DNA of 39,280 nucleotides from Candidatus Muiribacterium halophilum (GCA_002869225.1 PKTG01000140.1:1-39280), one strand, 5' to 3'; positions 17,748 through 25,717 are shown, counted from the stretch's first letter. A program made the numbers and translations. Notes: a model not told the origin generated them from the letters alone.

Positions 17748-19864
17748 ATAAAAAAAGACTACCATGCGGAAATATATTTAGATCCCCAGTAATAAGATGT
17801 GATGGTTCTTTAACAGTATGTAATTATGATCTTTGTCTTGATCTTAAACTCGGTGATTTCAAATCACAGTCGCTCAAAGAACTTTGGGATGGAGAAAAGA
17901 TAAACGATCTTAGAATAGCACATATAAAAGGTAAAGGACTTCCTGAAAAATGTCAGAAGTGTAAACCTGATTTTACTCTTAGCAGAGAAGATACAGTTAA
18001 ATGGTTAAAACAAAGAGGATATGCACATCTTATATCGCAATTTCTTGCAAGGACTGCAAAAGTAAAACTGCTTCTTGTAAACCCCTTAGTCTCTCCAAAA
18101 GCACCGTTTAAGACCTGTGTCACTTTAGGTCTTGGAAGTATAGCCTCATTTGTTCAGAAGGATTTCGAGGTAGAGATATTAAATATGAACTACTCAAGTC
18201 TTACTAACTTTGATGTTGCAAAGTATGCAAAGGAAAACGATTTAACTATAGTAGGTGTAACTGCTATGACTTATCAGGTAAAGGGTGGAATAAATCTGAT
18301 AAGAGTAATAAAAGAAATATACCCTGATTGTATAACTATCTTCGGCGGTGTCTTTGCCACTATGTCTCCTGAGACTATAATGGAAGAAAGTAAAGCTGAC
18401 TTTGTAATCCGTGGTGAGGGTGAAAAACCATTACTTAATCTTTTAAAAGCTATAGATAAAAGTAAACCTTTCAAGGATATCCCATCACTTGTTTATAGAA
18501 CAGAGACTGGTTTTGAAGTCAATCCTCTTGAAACACCTCTTCCAGCTGAAGAAATCCCAATAATAGATAGAAAACTTTTACCTACTTTTGGTTTTATCTT
18601 TGATGATAGTGTATTTGGAGATTCTCCCGAAAACATGGTCAGCGTTGTTGTTATGTTCTCCCGTGGTTGTCCATCCAATTGTATTTTCTGTGAATCCCCT
18701 CATATGTGGGGAAGAAGAGTCAGAATGAAGCCAATGGATATGGTGTTTGATGAGATAAAATATATAATCGCAGAATACGGAATAAAAAACTTTGTTATAG
18801 ATGATGATTCTTTCACAGCATCCAAAAAGAATGTCCGTGCATTTTGCGAAAGACTTATACTAGAGGATCTAAATATAAAGTGGCGTTGTAATACTAAAGT
18901 CTCGATGGTTGATAAAGATATAATGCTTCTTATGAAAAAAGCCGGTTGTGTAAAGGTAACATACGGGGTGGAATCAGGAAACCCACAGGTATTAAAGAAC
19001 CTAAGAAAATCATTTACAATAGAGCAGGTAAAAAAAGCTTTAAGCTTAAATAAAGAAACAGGACTACCTGGAAGTATGCTAATGATAATAGGTTCTCCTG
19101 GAGAGACACCTGAAACTGTTAAAGATAGCCTTTCACTAATAGAGGAACTTGAACCTTCCGGTGGGTTTGATTTTCAGATAATGCAGCCTCACCCCGGTAC
19201 AGACTTAAGGCGTGAGATAGATACTTTTGGTGGCAAAATTCTGACCGATGACTGGGATGAATACTACTCTGATAATATAACTTATATTCCAGAAGGTTTT
19301 GATCAGAAAGAATTTTTATCATGGTGTAAAAAAATCACACGAAGACCTGTGAAAATAGCTGGAATAGACAAAGTTTCATTTTCAAAAGAGGAAGGAAATA
19401 CAGTGAATATTCCGGTAGATATGTGGGATAATGCTTATTTTGATAGATTAGAAGCTTTTTACTGGAAAGGTGATGATGGTTTTTCAAAAGGATATACGCA
19501 TACACTAGGTGCTGATTCAGGACATATCAGTTATAATTTCACTTTAAAAAAATTATGCTCTAAACTGAAAATAAGATTTTATGCTTGTTCACAACACATG
19601 GAAGAAAAAAGTGAGATAGATGTGTTAATAAACTCTTATAAAGTAGATACAATTCAAATTGATAAAAAAGATGCTTATGGATTTTTATATGAGATAGAGA
19701 TAGATAAAGAACAGCTGGAAAAAGCAAAAGTTGTCGAAGGTATAAACACACTTACCTTTAAGATTGAGAAAGGTCCGCTTGCAAATGGAATAAGTATTAT
19801 GTATAAAGCACTTGAAAATCATCTGCCTCAGCAGGAGAGACCGATAACAATTTATTGCAAATAA
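17744..19864 (+). CDS. SPASM domain fused to B12-binding-type radical SAM enzyme with C-terminal beta domain
   Basis: A 706-residue, four-part protein. Residues 1-85 are a SPASM block (PCGNIF from Cys8, DGSLTVCNYD, CQKC) like the one missing from the preceding protein. Residues about 105-265 resemble a cobalamin-binding Rossmann domain (KVKLLLVNPL, VGVTAMTY, TIFGGVFATMSPE, VIRGEGE). Residues about 295-500 are a radical SAM domain with Cys309, Cys313 and Cys316 (CPSNCIFC), VIDDDSF and YGVESGN. Residues about 545-700 are a beta-rich domain of unknown family, perhaps binding sugar or protein. GGAGG at 17730-17734 precedes the ATG, so initiation here is independent or coupled, not only by frameshift. 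B12-type radical SAM enzymes often methylate unactivated carbons or act in other ways; the reaction here is unknown. Last gene of the operon. Confidence 0.88.
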   Translation: MNKKRLPCGNIFRSPVIRCDGSLTVCNYDLCLDLKLGDFKSQSLKELWDGEKINDLRIAHIKGKGLPEKCQKCKPDFTLSREDTVKWLKQRGYAHLISQFLARTAKVKLLLVNPLVSPKAPFKTCVTLGLGSIASFVQKDFEVEILNMNYSSLTNFDVAKYAKENDLTIVGVTAMTYQVKGGINLIRVIKEIYPDCITIFGGVFATMSPETIMEESKADFVIRGEGEKPLLNLLKAIDKSKPFKDIPSLVYRTETGFEVNPLETPLPAEEIPIIDRKLLPTFGFIFDDSVFGDSPENMVSVVVMFSRGCPSNCIFCESPHMWGRRVRMKPMDMVFDEIKYIIAEYGIKNFVIDDDSFTASKKNVRAFCERLILEDLNIKWRCNTKVSMVDKDIMLLMKKAGCVKVTYGVESGNPQVLKNLRKSFTIEQVKKALSLNKETGLPGSMLMIIGSPGETPETVKDSLSLIEELEPSGGFDFQIMQPHPGTDLRREIDTFGGKILTDDWDEYYSDNITYIPEGFDQKEFLSWCKKITRRPVKIAGIDKVSFSKEEGNTVNIPVDMWDNAYFDRLEAFYWKGDDGFSKGYTHTLGADSGHISYNFTLKKLCSKLKIRFYACSQHMEEKSEIDVLINSYKVDTIQIDKKDAYGFLYEIEIDKEQLEKAKVVEGINTLTFKIEKGPLANGISIMYKALENHLPQQERPITIYCK

Positions 19865-19893
19865 ATTGAGCAAACAAGGAACAGGAAACTTTT

Positions 19894-20012
19894 CGTGAAG
19901 CGTAAAGCGTGAAGCGAAAAATCAGGATTTTGGGGTAAAGCTGGATTTTGGATTTTGGGAAGATCAAAACCGACCCAAACCCCAAATCCCAGATTCCAAA
20001 TCCCTAAGTCCT
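19894..20012. repeat. heptanucleotide repeat block, copy A of the 28-nt core element
   Basis: Between the last operon gene and the next radical SAM gene. It starts with three CGTRAAG heptamers, then has GGATTTT units around a 28-nt core (19938-19965, beginning AAGCTGGATT and ending GGGAAGATC), then CCAAACC/CCAAATC/CCAGATT units. The G-rich first half and the C-rich second half are roughly complementary, so a long imperfect hairpin is possible. The same 28-nt core recurs exactly at 33273-33300, 34164-34191 and 35860-35887. No transposase is nearby. Confidence 0.8.
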
Positions 20013-20024
20013 TTGGAGGATAAT

Positions 20025-21188
20025 ATGAGTGATGAGTTTATTTTAAAAAAACAGGGAGGACCAATACCTGTTCTTATACTTGATCTTATTTCCTATTGTA
20101 ATTACTCATGCATAATGTGTCCTCAATCTAAAATAAACGAAAACGAGACTTTCCGTGGTGTAATGGATTTTAAATTATATAAAAGTATAATCGACGAACT
20201 TTGCACCCCACCTCAAAAAGCAAGAGTCATAATACCATTTTGGAACGGTGAACCAACTCTTTATCCTAAGTTTAAAGAAGCATTAGAATATGCTGCAAAA
20301 AAGAAAAAAGAATTTCCGCAGGCATGGGAAGTTTGGTCTTTACATACAAATTTTTCATTGATAGATGAAGACCTTGCAAGGACAATAATCCGTTCGGAAC
20401 TTTTCGGACCAATTACAGTCTCATTAGATGCAATAAAAACTGATAGCTATTCTAAAATACGTGTTGGTGGAAAAAGAGATGAAGTATATGAAAATATAAA
20501 AAGATTTATTAAGATAAGACAGGAACTTGGAAAAGAATTCCCTTCACTTACGATTCAGTTTATTGTACAGGATCAAAATATTGATGAAGTTGAAGAATTC
20601 GTAGCCTTTTGGAAAGATGAGTTTTCAAAATACGGTATAGAGCCAAAGATGATCAAGGATGAAGCTGAAGGAATGGAAAAGGACACAATTTATATAAGAC
20701 GATTAATAGCAAACACTGGAAAAGAACAACCTATGTATGACGATCTTCATAAAAAAGCTCTTATAAAAGTTGGTCTAATTAATGAGATGACTGATGAACA
20801 GATAGTTAAACATGCAGAGTATATTGAAGAAGAAGAGAACGTAAATACTGATTTAAAACAAGATAACACTAATAAACCAGAGAAAAAAAGGAGAGAACCT
20901 TGTGTTGGTCTATGGCAGCATTTTGGTATAAGATTTGATGGTGAGACATCTGCTTGTTGTATAGACTTTAGATGTGAACAGAGTCTTGGAAACATCAAGG
21001 ATAAAGGTTTTTTTGCAATCTGGAACTCTAAAAAATTAATGGATTATAGATTCTATCATCTTAAAGGGGATTTCAAGAACATCAAGATATGTTCTACATG
21101 TAGAAATCAACCTTTCGGAGCTTTGAACTATGAACTACTAGATTTATGGCTGGAAAGTGTTGGAAAAAAAGACGACTTCGATATTTAG
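20025..21188 (+). CDS. radical SAM/SPASM protein, detached last member of the cluster
   Basis: A 387-residue radical SAM/SPASM enzyme. SAM-cluster ligands are Cys25, Cys29 and Cys32 (CNYSCIMC); FWNGEPTLYP, VSLDAIKTDSYSKIRVGG and QFIVQDQNIDE follow. A charged, probably flexible stretch (about 260-290) leads into the SPASM region (PCVGLW, ACCIDFRC, CSTCRN). GGAGGA at 20015-20020 fixes the ATG at 20025; a longer version from TTG at 20013 would include its own ribosome binding site. It belongs with the upstream cluster by sequence but is separated from it by a 160-nt spacer filled mostly by heptamer repeat, so it may be transcribed separately. Substrate unknown. Confidence 0.9.
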   Translation: MSDEFILKKQGGPIPVLILDLISYCNYSCIMCPQSKINENETFRGVMDFKLYKSIIDELCTPPQKARVIIPFWNGEPTLYPKFKEALEYAAKKKKEFPQAWEVWSLHTNFSLIDEDLARTIIRSELFGPITVSLDAIKTDSYSKIRVGGKRDEVYENIKRFIKIRQELGKEFPSLTIQFIVQDQNIDEVEEFVAFWKDEFSKYGIEPKMIKDEAEGMEKDTIYIRRLIANTGKEQPMYDDLHKKALIKVGLINEMTDEQIVKHAEYIEEEENVNTDLKQDNTNKPEKKRREPCVGLWQHFGIRFDGETSACCIDFRCEQSLGNIKDKGFFAIWNSKKLMDYRFYHLKGDFKNIKICSTCRNQPFGALNYELLDLWLESVGKKDDFDI

Positions 21189-21254
21189 AGAAAACCTTTA
21201 AAGAAATAAACTCTGGAGATAATTAAAAAAATTTTTTTCATACCTAATTTATAT

Positions 21255-21349
21255 TGCGGGTCCTGTCGCCTGCGATGTGCAACTCAAAATATCCCTAGTG
21301 AAACAGAACCAGAATTTTGATTTCCAATCTGCGGCACCACCCACGATTT
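21255..21349 (+). repeat. 90-nt GCGGGTCCTG element, copy 1
   Basis: First of three near full-length copies of a short element, here in the forward orientation, inside the 391-nt gap 21189-21579. It starts with GCGGGTCCTG, has a strongly conserved middle (CTCAAAATATCCCTAGTGAA, then ACAGAACCAGAATTTTGA) and ends near CACCCACG. The ends are imperfect inverted repeats of each other. The other copies are inverted, at 26074-26164 and 28196-28283, and a fragment lies at 29539. No coding potential; it looks like a small non-autonomous (MITE-like) element or a structured-RNA repeat. Confidence 0.75.
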
Positions 21350-21380
21350 TTATTTCTGCAATTAAAAAAATTTTTTAACC

Positions 21381-21408
21381 CCCAACTCCCCATTCCCAAT
21401 TCCCAACT
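21381..21408. repeat. tandem heptanucleotide repeat (four units)
   Basis: Four consecutive heptamers, CCCAACT, CCCCATT, CCCAATT and CCCAACT, directly follow the 90-nt element. This is the cleanest tandem example of the period-7 repeats seen elsewhere in the intergenic DNA of this window. Confidence 0.8.
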
Positions 21409-21512
21409 AAAAAAGCAGACTTATCGACTATACGGTTTCACGACTTTAAAGCTCTTTCGGAACATCGGAGCATCGAATTATCGTGATTCTTCGTAGCTTA
21501 TTCTGCTTTTTT
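21409..21512. repeat. 104-nt segment with perfect 11-nt inverted ends
   Basis: AAAAAAGCAGA at 21409-21419 and TCTGCTTTTTT at 21502-21512 are perfect inverted repeats. The interior is less AT-rich than the surroundings and does not continue the pairing. It could be a small mobile element or a large terminator-like structure ahead of the DUF2087 gene. No target-site duplication is obvious, and only one copy is in the window. Confidence 0.4.
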
Positions 21513-21579
21513 TAATTAAACACTTTTCCATAAATATTCGTTATATAGTAAAATAGATTAAATAAATAAGGAGTTTACT

Positions 21580-21858
21580 ATGGAATTGAGTAAAGAGGAA
21601 AGGAAAAAACAGAAAGTACTTGAGGTGTTTTTTAATGAAGAAGGTAGAATCGATCAGCTTCCGGTTAAACTATCAAAAAAGAAGATAATCTTTGAAAAGA
21701 TACTGGAAGATTTTGAAAAAGATAAAAAATATCCTGAAAAAGAAGTCAATGAAATAATCGAAAGATATTTTGATGATTATTGTACGGTAAGAAGATACTT
21801 TATAGAATTAGGTATGATGACAAGGAAAGATGGGATATATATTAAAAGCAGTTATTGA
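21580..21858 (+). CDS. DUF2087 domain protein
   Basis: A 92-residue protein that fits the DUF2087 pattern from end to end: an N-terminal charged helix, a basic KLSKKKIIFEKIL segment after GRIDQLP, KYPEKEVNEII, and the signature DDYCTVRRYFIELGMMTRKDG. In larger proteins this domain follows a helix-turn-helix DNA-binding domain, so a regulatory role is usually suspected; here it stands alone. AAGGAG at 21567-21572 supports the ATG at 21580. The following RNA-ligase-like gene begins 14 nt after its stop, so the two may be co-transcribed. Confidence 0.85.
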   Translation: MELSKEERKKQKVLEVFFNEEGRIDQLPVKLSKKKIIFEKILEDFEKDKKYPEKEVNEIIERYFDDYCTVRRYFIELGMMTRKDGIYIKSSY

Positions 21859-21871
21859 TTAATTTATTACT

Positions 21872-22366
21872 ATGAGAATATTCTCGGCTTACTCACTTTC
21901 TGAGAAAACAAAAGAAGAGCTTTGTAAAATAATATCTGAATTAAAGAAAAATTTTCCTGATCTTCGCTGGGTAAAAAAAAATAATCTCCATCTTACAATC
22001 AAATTCTATGGAGATACTACAGATATTAAAACGGCAAAAGAACAAACCCTGCATTTAAACAAAGAACTTGGAAGTTTTTCGTTTAAGATAAATAGACTTT
22101 CACATTTTAATGAGAAGATCGTTTTTGCAGATTGTATTTTACCGAATATATCTTATCGAAAAATAAGAGATATTAATAATACCTTCAAACCACATATTAC
22201 TCTAGCAAGAGTTAAAAAATATACTCCAACAACTCAAATAAGTGGTTTAATCAAAGTTCTAAGTAATATAAACCTTGATATTAATGAACATAATTTAAAA
22301 GCTTTTCTTTTTGAAAGTAAACTATCAAATACAGGTCCTATATATAAAAAAATAAGCAAATTATAA
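21872..22366 (+). CDS. thpR: RNA 2',3'-cyclic phosphodiesterase / 2'-5' RNA ligase-like protein
   Basis: A 164-residue protein of the 2H phosphoesterase superfamily. Both catalytic HxT motifs are present: His40-Leu-Thr42 (NNLHLTIKFYG) and His108-Ile-Thr110 (FKPHITLARV). The order and spacing fit ThpR, which hydrolyses RNA 2',3'-cyclic phosphates and was named for tRNA-half ligation. At 164 residues it is slightly short for the family. No clear ribosome binding site precedes the ATG, and it sits 14 nt behind the DUF2087 gene. Confidence 0.88.
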   Translation: MRIFSAYSLSEKTKEELCKIISELKKNFPDLRWVKKNNLHLTIKFYGDTTDIKTAKEQTLHLNKELGSFSFKINRLSHFNEKIVFADCILPNISYRKIRDINNTFKPHITLARVKKYTPTTQISGLIKVLSNINLDINEHNLKAFLFESKLSNTGPIYKKISKL

Positions 22367-22391
22367 TTGTTAAGATAAATTAACAAAAAAC

Positions 22392-22420
22392 TTGTATAGT
22401 TCAATTTATTTATATATAAT
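22392..22420 (+). promoter_or_regulatory. promoter of the OmpR-type regulator, predicted leaderless
   Basis: TTGTAT at 22392-22397, 17 nt, then a perfect TATAAT at 22415-22420. The ATG of the regulator begins only seven bases after the -10 box (22427), where transcription would start, and no Shine-Dalgarno sequence is present. The mRNA is therefore predicted to be leaderless. Confidence 0.65.
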
Positions 22421-22426
22421 AAATCT

Positions 22427-23122
22427 ATGGAAAAAATATTAATATACATTTTAGAAGATCATAAACACATTAGAGAATTGCAAAAAGAACATCTTAATGA
22501 TGCTGATTATGAAGTAGTTGAATTTGAAGAATCGAATTCTTTCTTTAAAGGTTTAGAAGAAGAGATTCCAGATTTGATAATCCTTGATATAATGCTTCCT
22601 GGAATTGATGGTCTAGAGGTTTGTAAAATACTTAGAAACAAAGAAGAATATGAAGATATTCCTATTATTATGGTTTCGGCAAAAACGAGTACCGAAGATA
22701 GAATAAAAGGTCTTGATCTTGGAGCTGATGATTATTTAATAAAACCTTTTAATGGAAAAGAACTGGTTGCCAGAGTAAAAACAGTTTTAAGAAGGTTAAA
22801 AAGACAGGGTAGAATTCGTAAAAAAGGTTATTCAGATGATCTGATAACAATAGATAGGGAAAATTTTCATATTATTGTTGACGGTGAAAAAATCGAACTA
22901 ACCAGGAAAGAGTTTGCAATAATCGAACTCTTATCTATAGAACCTTATAAGCTATTCCCACGCGAAAAGATATTAGACACTCTCTGGGGGAATACATATG
23001 TTACTGCCAGAACTGTCGATGTTCATATAAGACATCTTAGAGAAAAAATGGGTAAAGCAGCTTTTTACCTCAAAAACATTCGTGGAGCTGGTTATACTTT
23101 CTTCCCACCAGGAAAAAAATAA
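22427..23122 (+). CDS. OmpR/PhoB-type response regulator
   Basis: A 231-residue two-domain regulator. The receiver (1-120) has the acidic pair Glu10-Asp11, phospho-acceptor Asp54 (LILDIMLPG), Ser84 and Lys106 (IKPF). A winged-helix DNA-binding domain follows (about 135-230), with the typical ELTRKEFAIIELL, REKILDTLWG, RTVDVHIRHLREKMG and IRGAGYTF blocks. No histidine kinase gene is adjacent, so it is an orphan in this window. The gene has no ribosome binding site and appears to be read from a leaderless mRNA. Its targets are unknown; the next gene, ygeW, has its own promoter and is the nearest candidate. Confidence 0.93.
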   Translation: MEKILIYILEDHKHIRELQKEHLNDADYEVVEFEESNSFFKGLEEEIPDLIILDIMLPGIDGLEVCKILRNKEEYEDIPIIMVSAKTSTEDRIKGLDLGADDYLIKPFNGKELVARVKTVLRRLKRQGRIRKKGYSDDLITIDRENFHIIVDGEKIELTRKEFAIIELLSIEPYKLFPREKILDTLWGNTYVTARTVDVHIRHLREKMGKAAFYLKNIRGAGYTFFPPGKK

Positions 23123-23154
23123 ATATAAAATCAAACAAAAAAAGCAAATTTCAA

Positions 23155-23183
23155 TTGCGAATTTTCATTTATATGTGTATTAT
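23155..23183 (+). promoter_or_regulatory. candidate ygeW promoter
   Basis: TTGCGA at 23155-23160, a 17-nt spacer, and TATTAT at 23178-23183. Transcription would begin near 23190 and give a leader of about 40 nt that contains GGAGG at 23220-23224. Confidence 0.5.
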
Positions 23184-23230
23184 TTAAAAATCAATAAATT
23201 TATTTAAATCTTAATTTTTGGAGGAATACT

Positions 23231-24427
23231 ATGTTAAAGACAGCAAAGCAACTTCTTGAAAATATATCAGGACTTAAAACAAATATGTATAACGGAGATT
23301 TTCTTTTAACCTGGGATAAGACAGATGATGAGATAAAAGCAACCATGTATATTGCAAAGATTCTTCAAGAACTTCATAAAAACAATATTTCTACCAGAGT
23401 ATTTGATCTTGGTCTTGCCATATCCAATTTCAGAGATAACAGTACAAGGACCAGATTTTCATTCGCATCAGCTGCTAATCTTCTTGGGCTAGAAGTGCAG
23501 GATCTCGATGAACAGAAGTCACAGATAGCTCATGGAGAAACTGTAAGAGAGACAGCAAACATGATATCATTTTTAAGTGAAGTGATTGGAATAAGAGACG
23601 ATATGTATCTTGGCGCTGGGCACACCTATCAGGTTGAAGTAGCAGAAGCAGTAGAAGAAGGATTTAGAGAAGGTGTTCTTGCTCAGAGACCTTCAGTAAT
23701 AAATCTTCAGTGTGATATTGATCATCCTACACAGACAATGGCAGATCTTTGCCATCTTGATACTTACTTTGGTGGAATCGATAATCTAAAAGGTAAGAAA
23801 ATAGCTATGACATGGGCATATTCTCCTTCTTACGGAAAACCACTTTCTGTTCCACAGGGAATCATCGGACTTATGTCCAGAATGGGAATGAATATTTCTC
23901 TTGCTATGCCTGAAGGTTATGATCTAATTCCTGATACAATAGATGTTGCTAAAAACAACTCCAGTAAATCTGGTGGAAGTTTTGAGATCGTAAATTCGAT
24001 GGAAGAAGCTTTTAAAGATGCTGACATAGTATATCCAAAATCATGGGCTCCTTTTGAAGTCATGAAAACAAGAACAGAACTTCTAAGAAATCAGGATAGT
24101 GCAGGGCTTAAAGATCTTGAACAACAATGTCTTGCTAATAATGCAAAATTAAAAAATTGGGAATGCGATGAAAAAAAGATGAGTCTTACTAAAGATGGTA
24201 AAGCATTATATATGCATTGCCTTCCTGCTGATATTACTGGAGTAAGCTGCAAAGAGGGTGAAGTCACAAAAGATGTATTTGAAAAATATAGAATTGAGAC
24301 CTATAAGGAAGCTGGGTACAAACCATTTGTAATTGCTGCTATGATGCTTCTTACAAGATTCCCTAATACACATGAAGTACTTGAGATGGTTGCAAGGACA
24401 GCGAATCCAAGAGCAAGACATCAATAA
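23231..24427 (+). CDS. ygeW: knotted carbamoyltransferase YgeW
   Basis: A 398-residue protein of the aspartate/ornithine carbamoyltransferase superfamily, with the length and features of the YgeW branch. The carbamoyl-phosphate motif STRTR (in FRDNSTRTRFSFASA), the second-domain HPTQTMADL and the carboxy-terminal HCLPAD motif are present. YgeW proteins are usually found with purine or amino-acid catabolic genes and their true amino-group substrate is not established; they are not simple ornithine carbamoyltransferases. None of the usual partners (carbamate kinase, diaminopropionate ammonia-lyase, xanthine dehydrogenase) is adjacent here. A clear GGAGG at 23220-23224 and its own promoter suggest a monocistronic gene. 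Confidence 0.92.
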   Translation: MLKTAKQLLENISGLKTNMYNGDFLLTWDKTDDEIKATMYIAKILQELHKNNISTRVFDLGLAISNFRDNSTRTRFSFASAANLLGLEVQDLDEQKSQIAHGETVRETANMISFLSEVIGIRDDMYLGAGHTYQVEVAEAVEEGFREGVLAQRPSVINLQCDIDHPTQTMADLCHLDTYFGGIDNLKGKKIAMTWAYSPSYGKPLSVPQGIIGLMSRMGMNISLAMPEGYDLIPDTIDVAKNNSSKSGGSFEIVNSMEEAFKDADIVYPKSWAPFEVMKTRTELLRNQDSAGLKDLEQQCLANNAKLKNWECDEKKMSLTKDGKALYMHCLPADITGVSCKEGEVTKDVFEKYRIETYKEAGYKPFVIAAMMLLTRFPNTHEVLEMVARTANPRARHQ

Positions 24428-24431
24428 AACC

Positions 24432-24703
24432 AGGAGTGAACTTAGATAATCCTAGTGAACAGCATTTAAAATGCTTAGTGAGCAAGTCTTGCGACTTTAG
24501 TAAGATGTAAATGCTAGTTTTTTCGTAAAGCGTAATGCGTGAAGGGTGATGTTGGAAAGCATTTAATTGGGAGTGGTGAGTTGGGAGTTTCGGCCAAATA
24601 CCTAAAGCCTGTTTCTCTAACTAGACCAAATGGTGCTTACTAACGAAGTGCTTACTAAAACTTACAGTTTGCTTACCAGGACTTGAGAAGTCCTGCTTAC
24701 TTT
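24432..24703. repeat. mini-hairpin array, locus 1, with heptamer repeats in its centre
   Basis: This fills the 303-nt gap before the cyclase gene. The left half (24432-24516) holds small palindromes separated by TAGTGARCA-like spacers: GCATTTAAAATGC (24462-24474) and AAGTCTTGCGACTT (24484-24497). The right half (24621-24703) holds ACCAAATGGT, AAACTTACAGTTT and AGGACTTGAGAAGTCCT, each followed by GCTTAC(T/C), the near-complement of the left spacer. So the two halves are mutually inverted. The centre (about 24513-24600) contains heptamer units of the CGTAAAG/CGTAATG and TTGGGAG types. A related array lies at 29561-29690. Confidence 0.7.
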
Positions 24704-24730
24704 AAATAATTTACAAAGGAAATTAAATAT

Positions 24731-25717
24731 ATGCGTCCTGAGTCGAGCAATCTTAGTATATTGATAACCGATATACAAGGTTATACAAATACTTCTGTTA
24801 AATATTCAAGACAGGAAATGATCGATCTTATAAGAAGACATAATAGACTTCTTAAACCTGTTATAGAATTTTATGGTGGTAACATAGTAAAGACAATGGG
24901 TGATGCCTTTTTATGCACTTTCAAATCAGCAACGGATGCTGTTATGTGCTCAATAGTAATTCAGCTTATTATGCATGAGTATAATTCCAACGAAAAAGAA
25001 GAAGAGAAAAAACTTAAAGTCCGAATAGTTGTAAATACTGGTGATGTTACTTTAGAAGAAAACGATATATACGGAGATGCTGTTAACATTGCCGCGAGAA
25101 TGGAAGGTATTGATTGTTTTCCTGGAGAGACAATTGGTATTAGCGAATCTACTTATCTTTTAATGAACAGAAACGAGATAAAAGCAGAAAGAATAGGTCC
25201 AAAAGAACTAAAAGGTTTGCCTGAACCTATTGTAGTATATAAAGTCCCGCTTGATGAGCAAAAACTAGATAAAATACCTTCAAGATTATTTGAACTCGTT
25301 GAAAAAGCTGTAAATCTCGAAACCACAGATAATGATACTCTTAAAGAAAACATAGAAAAATCTCTCAAAGGAACTAAAATTCCACATACTGATGCTGAGA
25401 TCTCGAAAAAGAAAGAACTCAACACAATGGGAAGATATATATCTTCTTTTGGTCTATTTCTAGGTATAGGTTTAGGTTTTTTATTAGATGATATTCTCAG
25501 TTTCACCTTAATTGGAATGGGACTTGCATCACTTATAAATTATATTATGAATTTTTCTCTACATAAAAATAACAATACAATAATGGTTGGAATGATGTTT
25601 TTAGGTGGAGGTATTTATAATTTTATAGATGACGAACTTGTTGCAGGACTTCTTATTGGTATGGGACTTGGTTTTCTTTTGATGTTTATTCAAAAATATA
25701 AAAACATCAAAAAATAA
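24731..25717 (+). CDS. class III adenylate/guanylate cyclase with C-terminal membrane domain
   Basis: A 328-residue protein. The N-terminal cyclase domain (about 7-175) has both metal-binding aspartates, Asp14 (ITDIQGYT) and Asp58 (KTMGDAFL), a substrate-selecting Lys54, and the YGDAVNIAARME helix, so it should make cyclic nucleotide, probably cAMP. A linker (about 178-230) leads to three or four glycine-rich hydrophobic segments (about 236-325), including two GIGLGF/GMGLGF repeats. Class III cyclases usually carry membrane or sensor parts N-terminally; a C-terminal membrane domain is unusual. AAAGGA just upstream supports the ATG. Its 3' end overlaps the convergent small membrane gene by 11 nt. 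Confidence 0.9.
   Translation: MRPESSNLSILITDIQGYTNTSVKYSRQEMIDLIRRHNRLLKPVIEFYGGNIVKTMGDAFLCTFKSATDAVMCSIVIQLIMHEYNSNEKEEEKKLKVRIVVNTGDVTLEENDIYGDAVNIAARMEGIDCFPGETIGISESTYLLMNRNEIKAERIGPKELKGLPEPIVVYKVPLDEQKLDKIPSRLFELVEKAVNLETTDNDTLKENIEKSLKGTKIPHTDAEISKKKELNTMGRYISSFGLFLGIGLGFLLDDILSFTLIGMGLASLINYIMNFSLHKNNNTIMVGMMFLGGGIYNFIDDELVAGLLIGMGLGFLLMFIQKYKNIKK

Noticed and set aside
7800-19864. A RiPP precursor peptide gene inside the radical SAM cluster
   Set aside because: The genes overlap or abut, leaving no space for an additional small frame, and no suitable frame with a ribosome binding site was found in the flanking gap.
24432-24703. A CRISPR array
   Set aside because: Units are far too short (about 18-25 nt period), the constant part is 8-10 nt and the variable part is itself palindromic; no cas genes are present.
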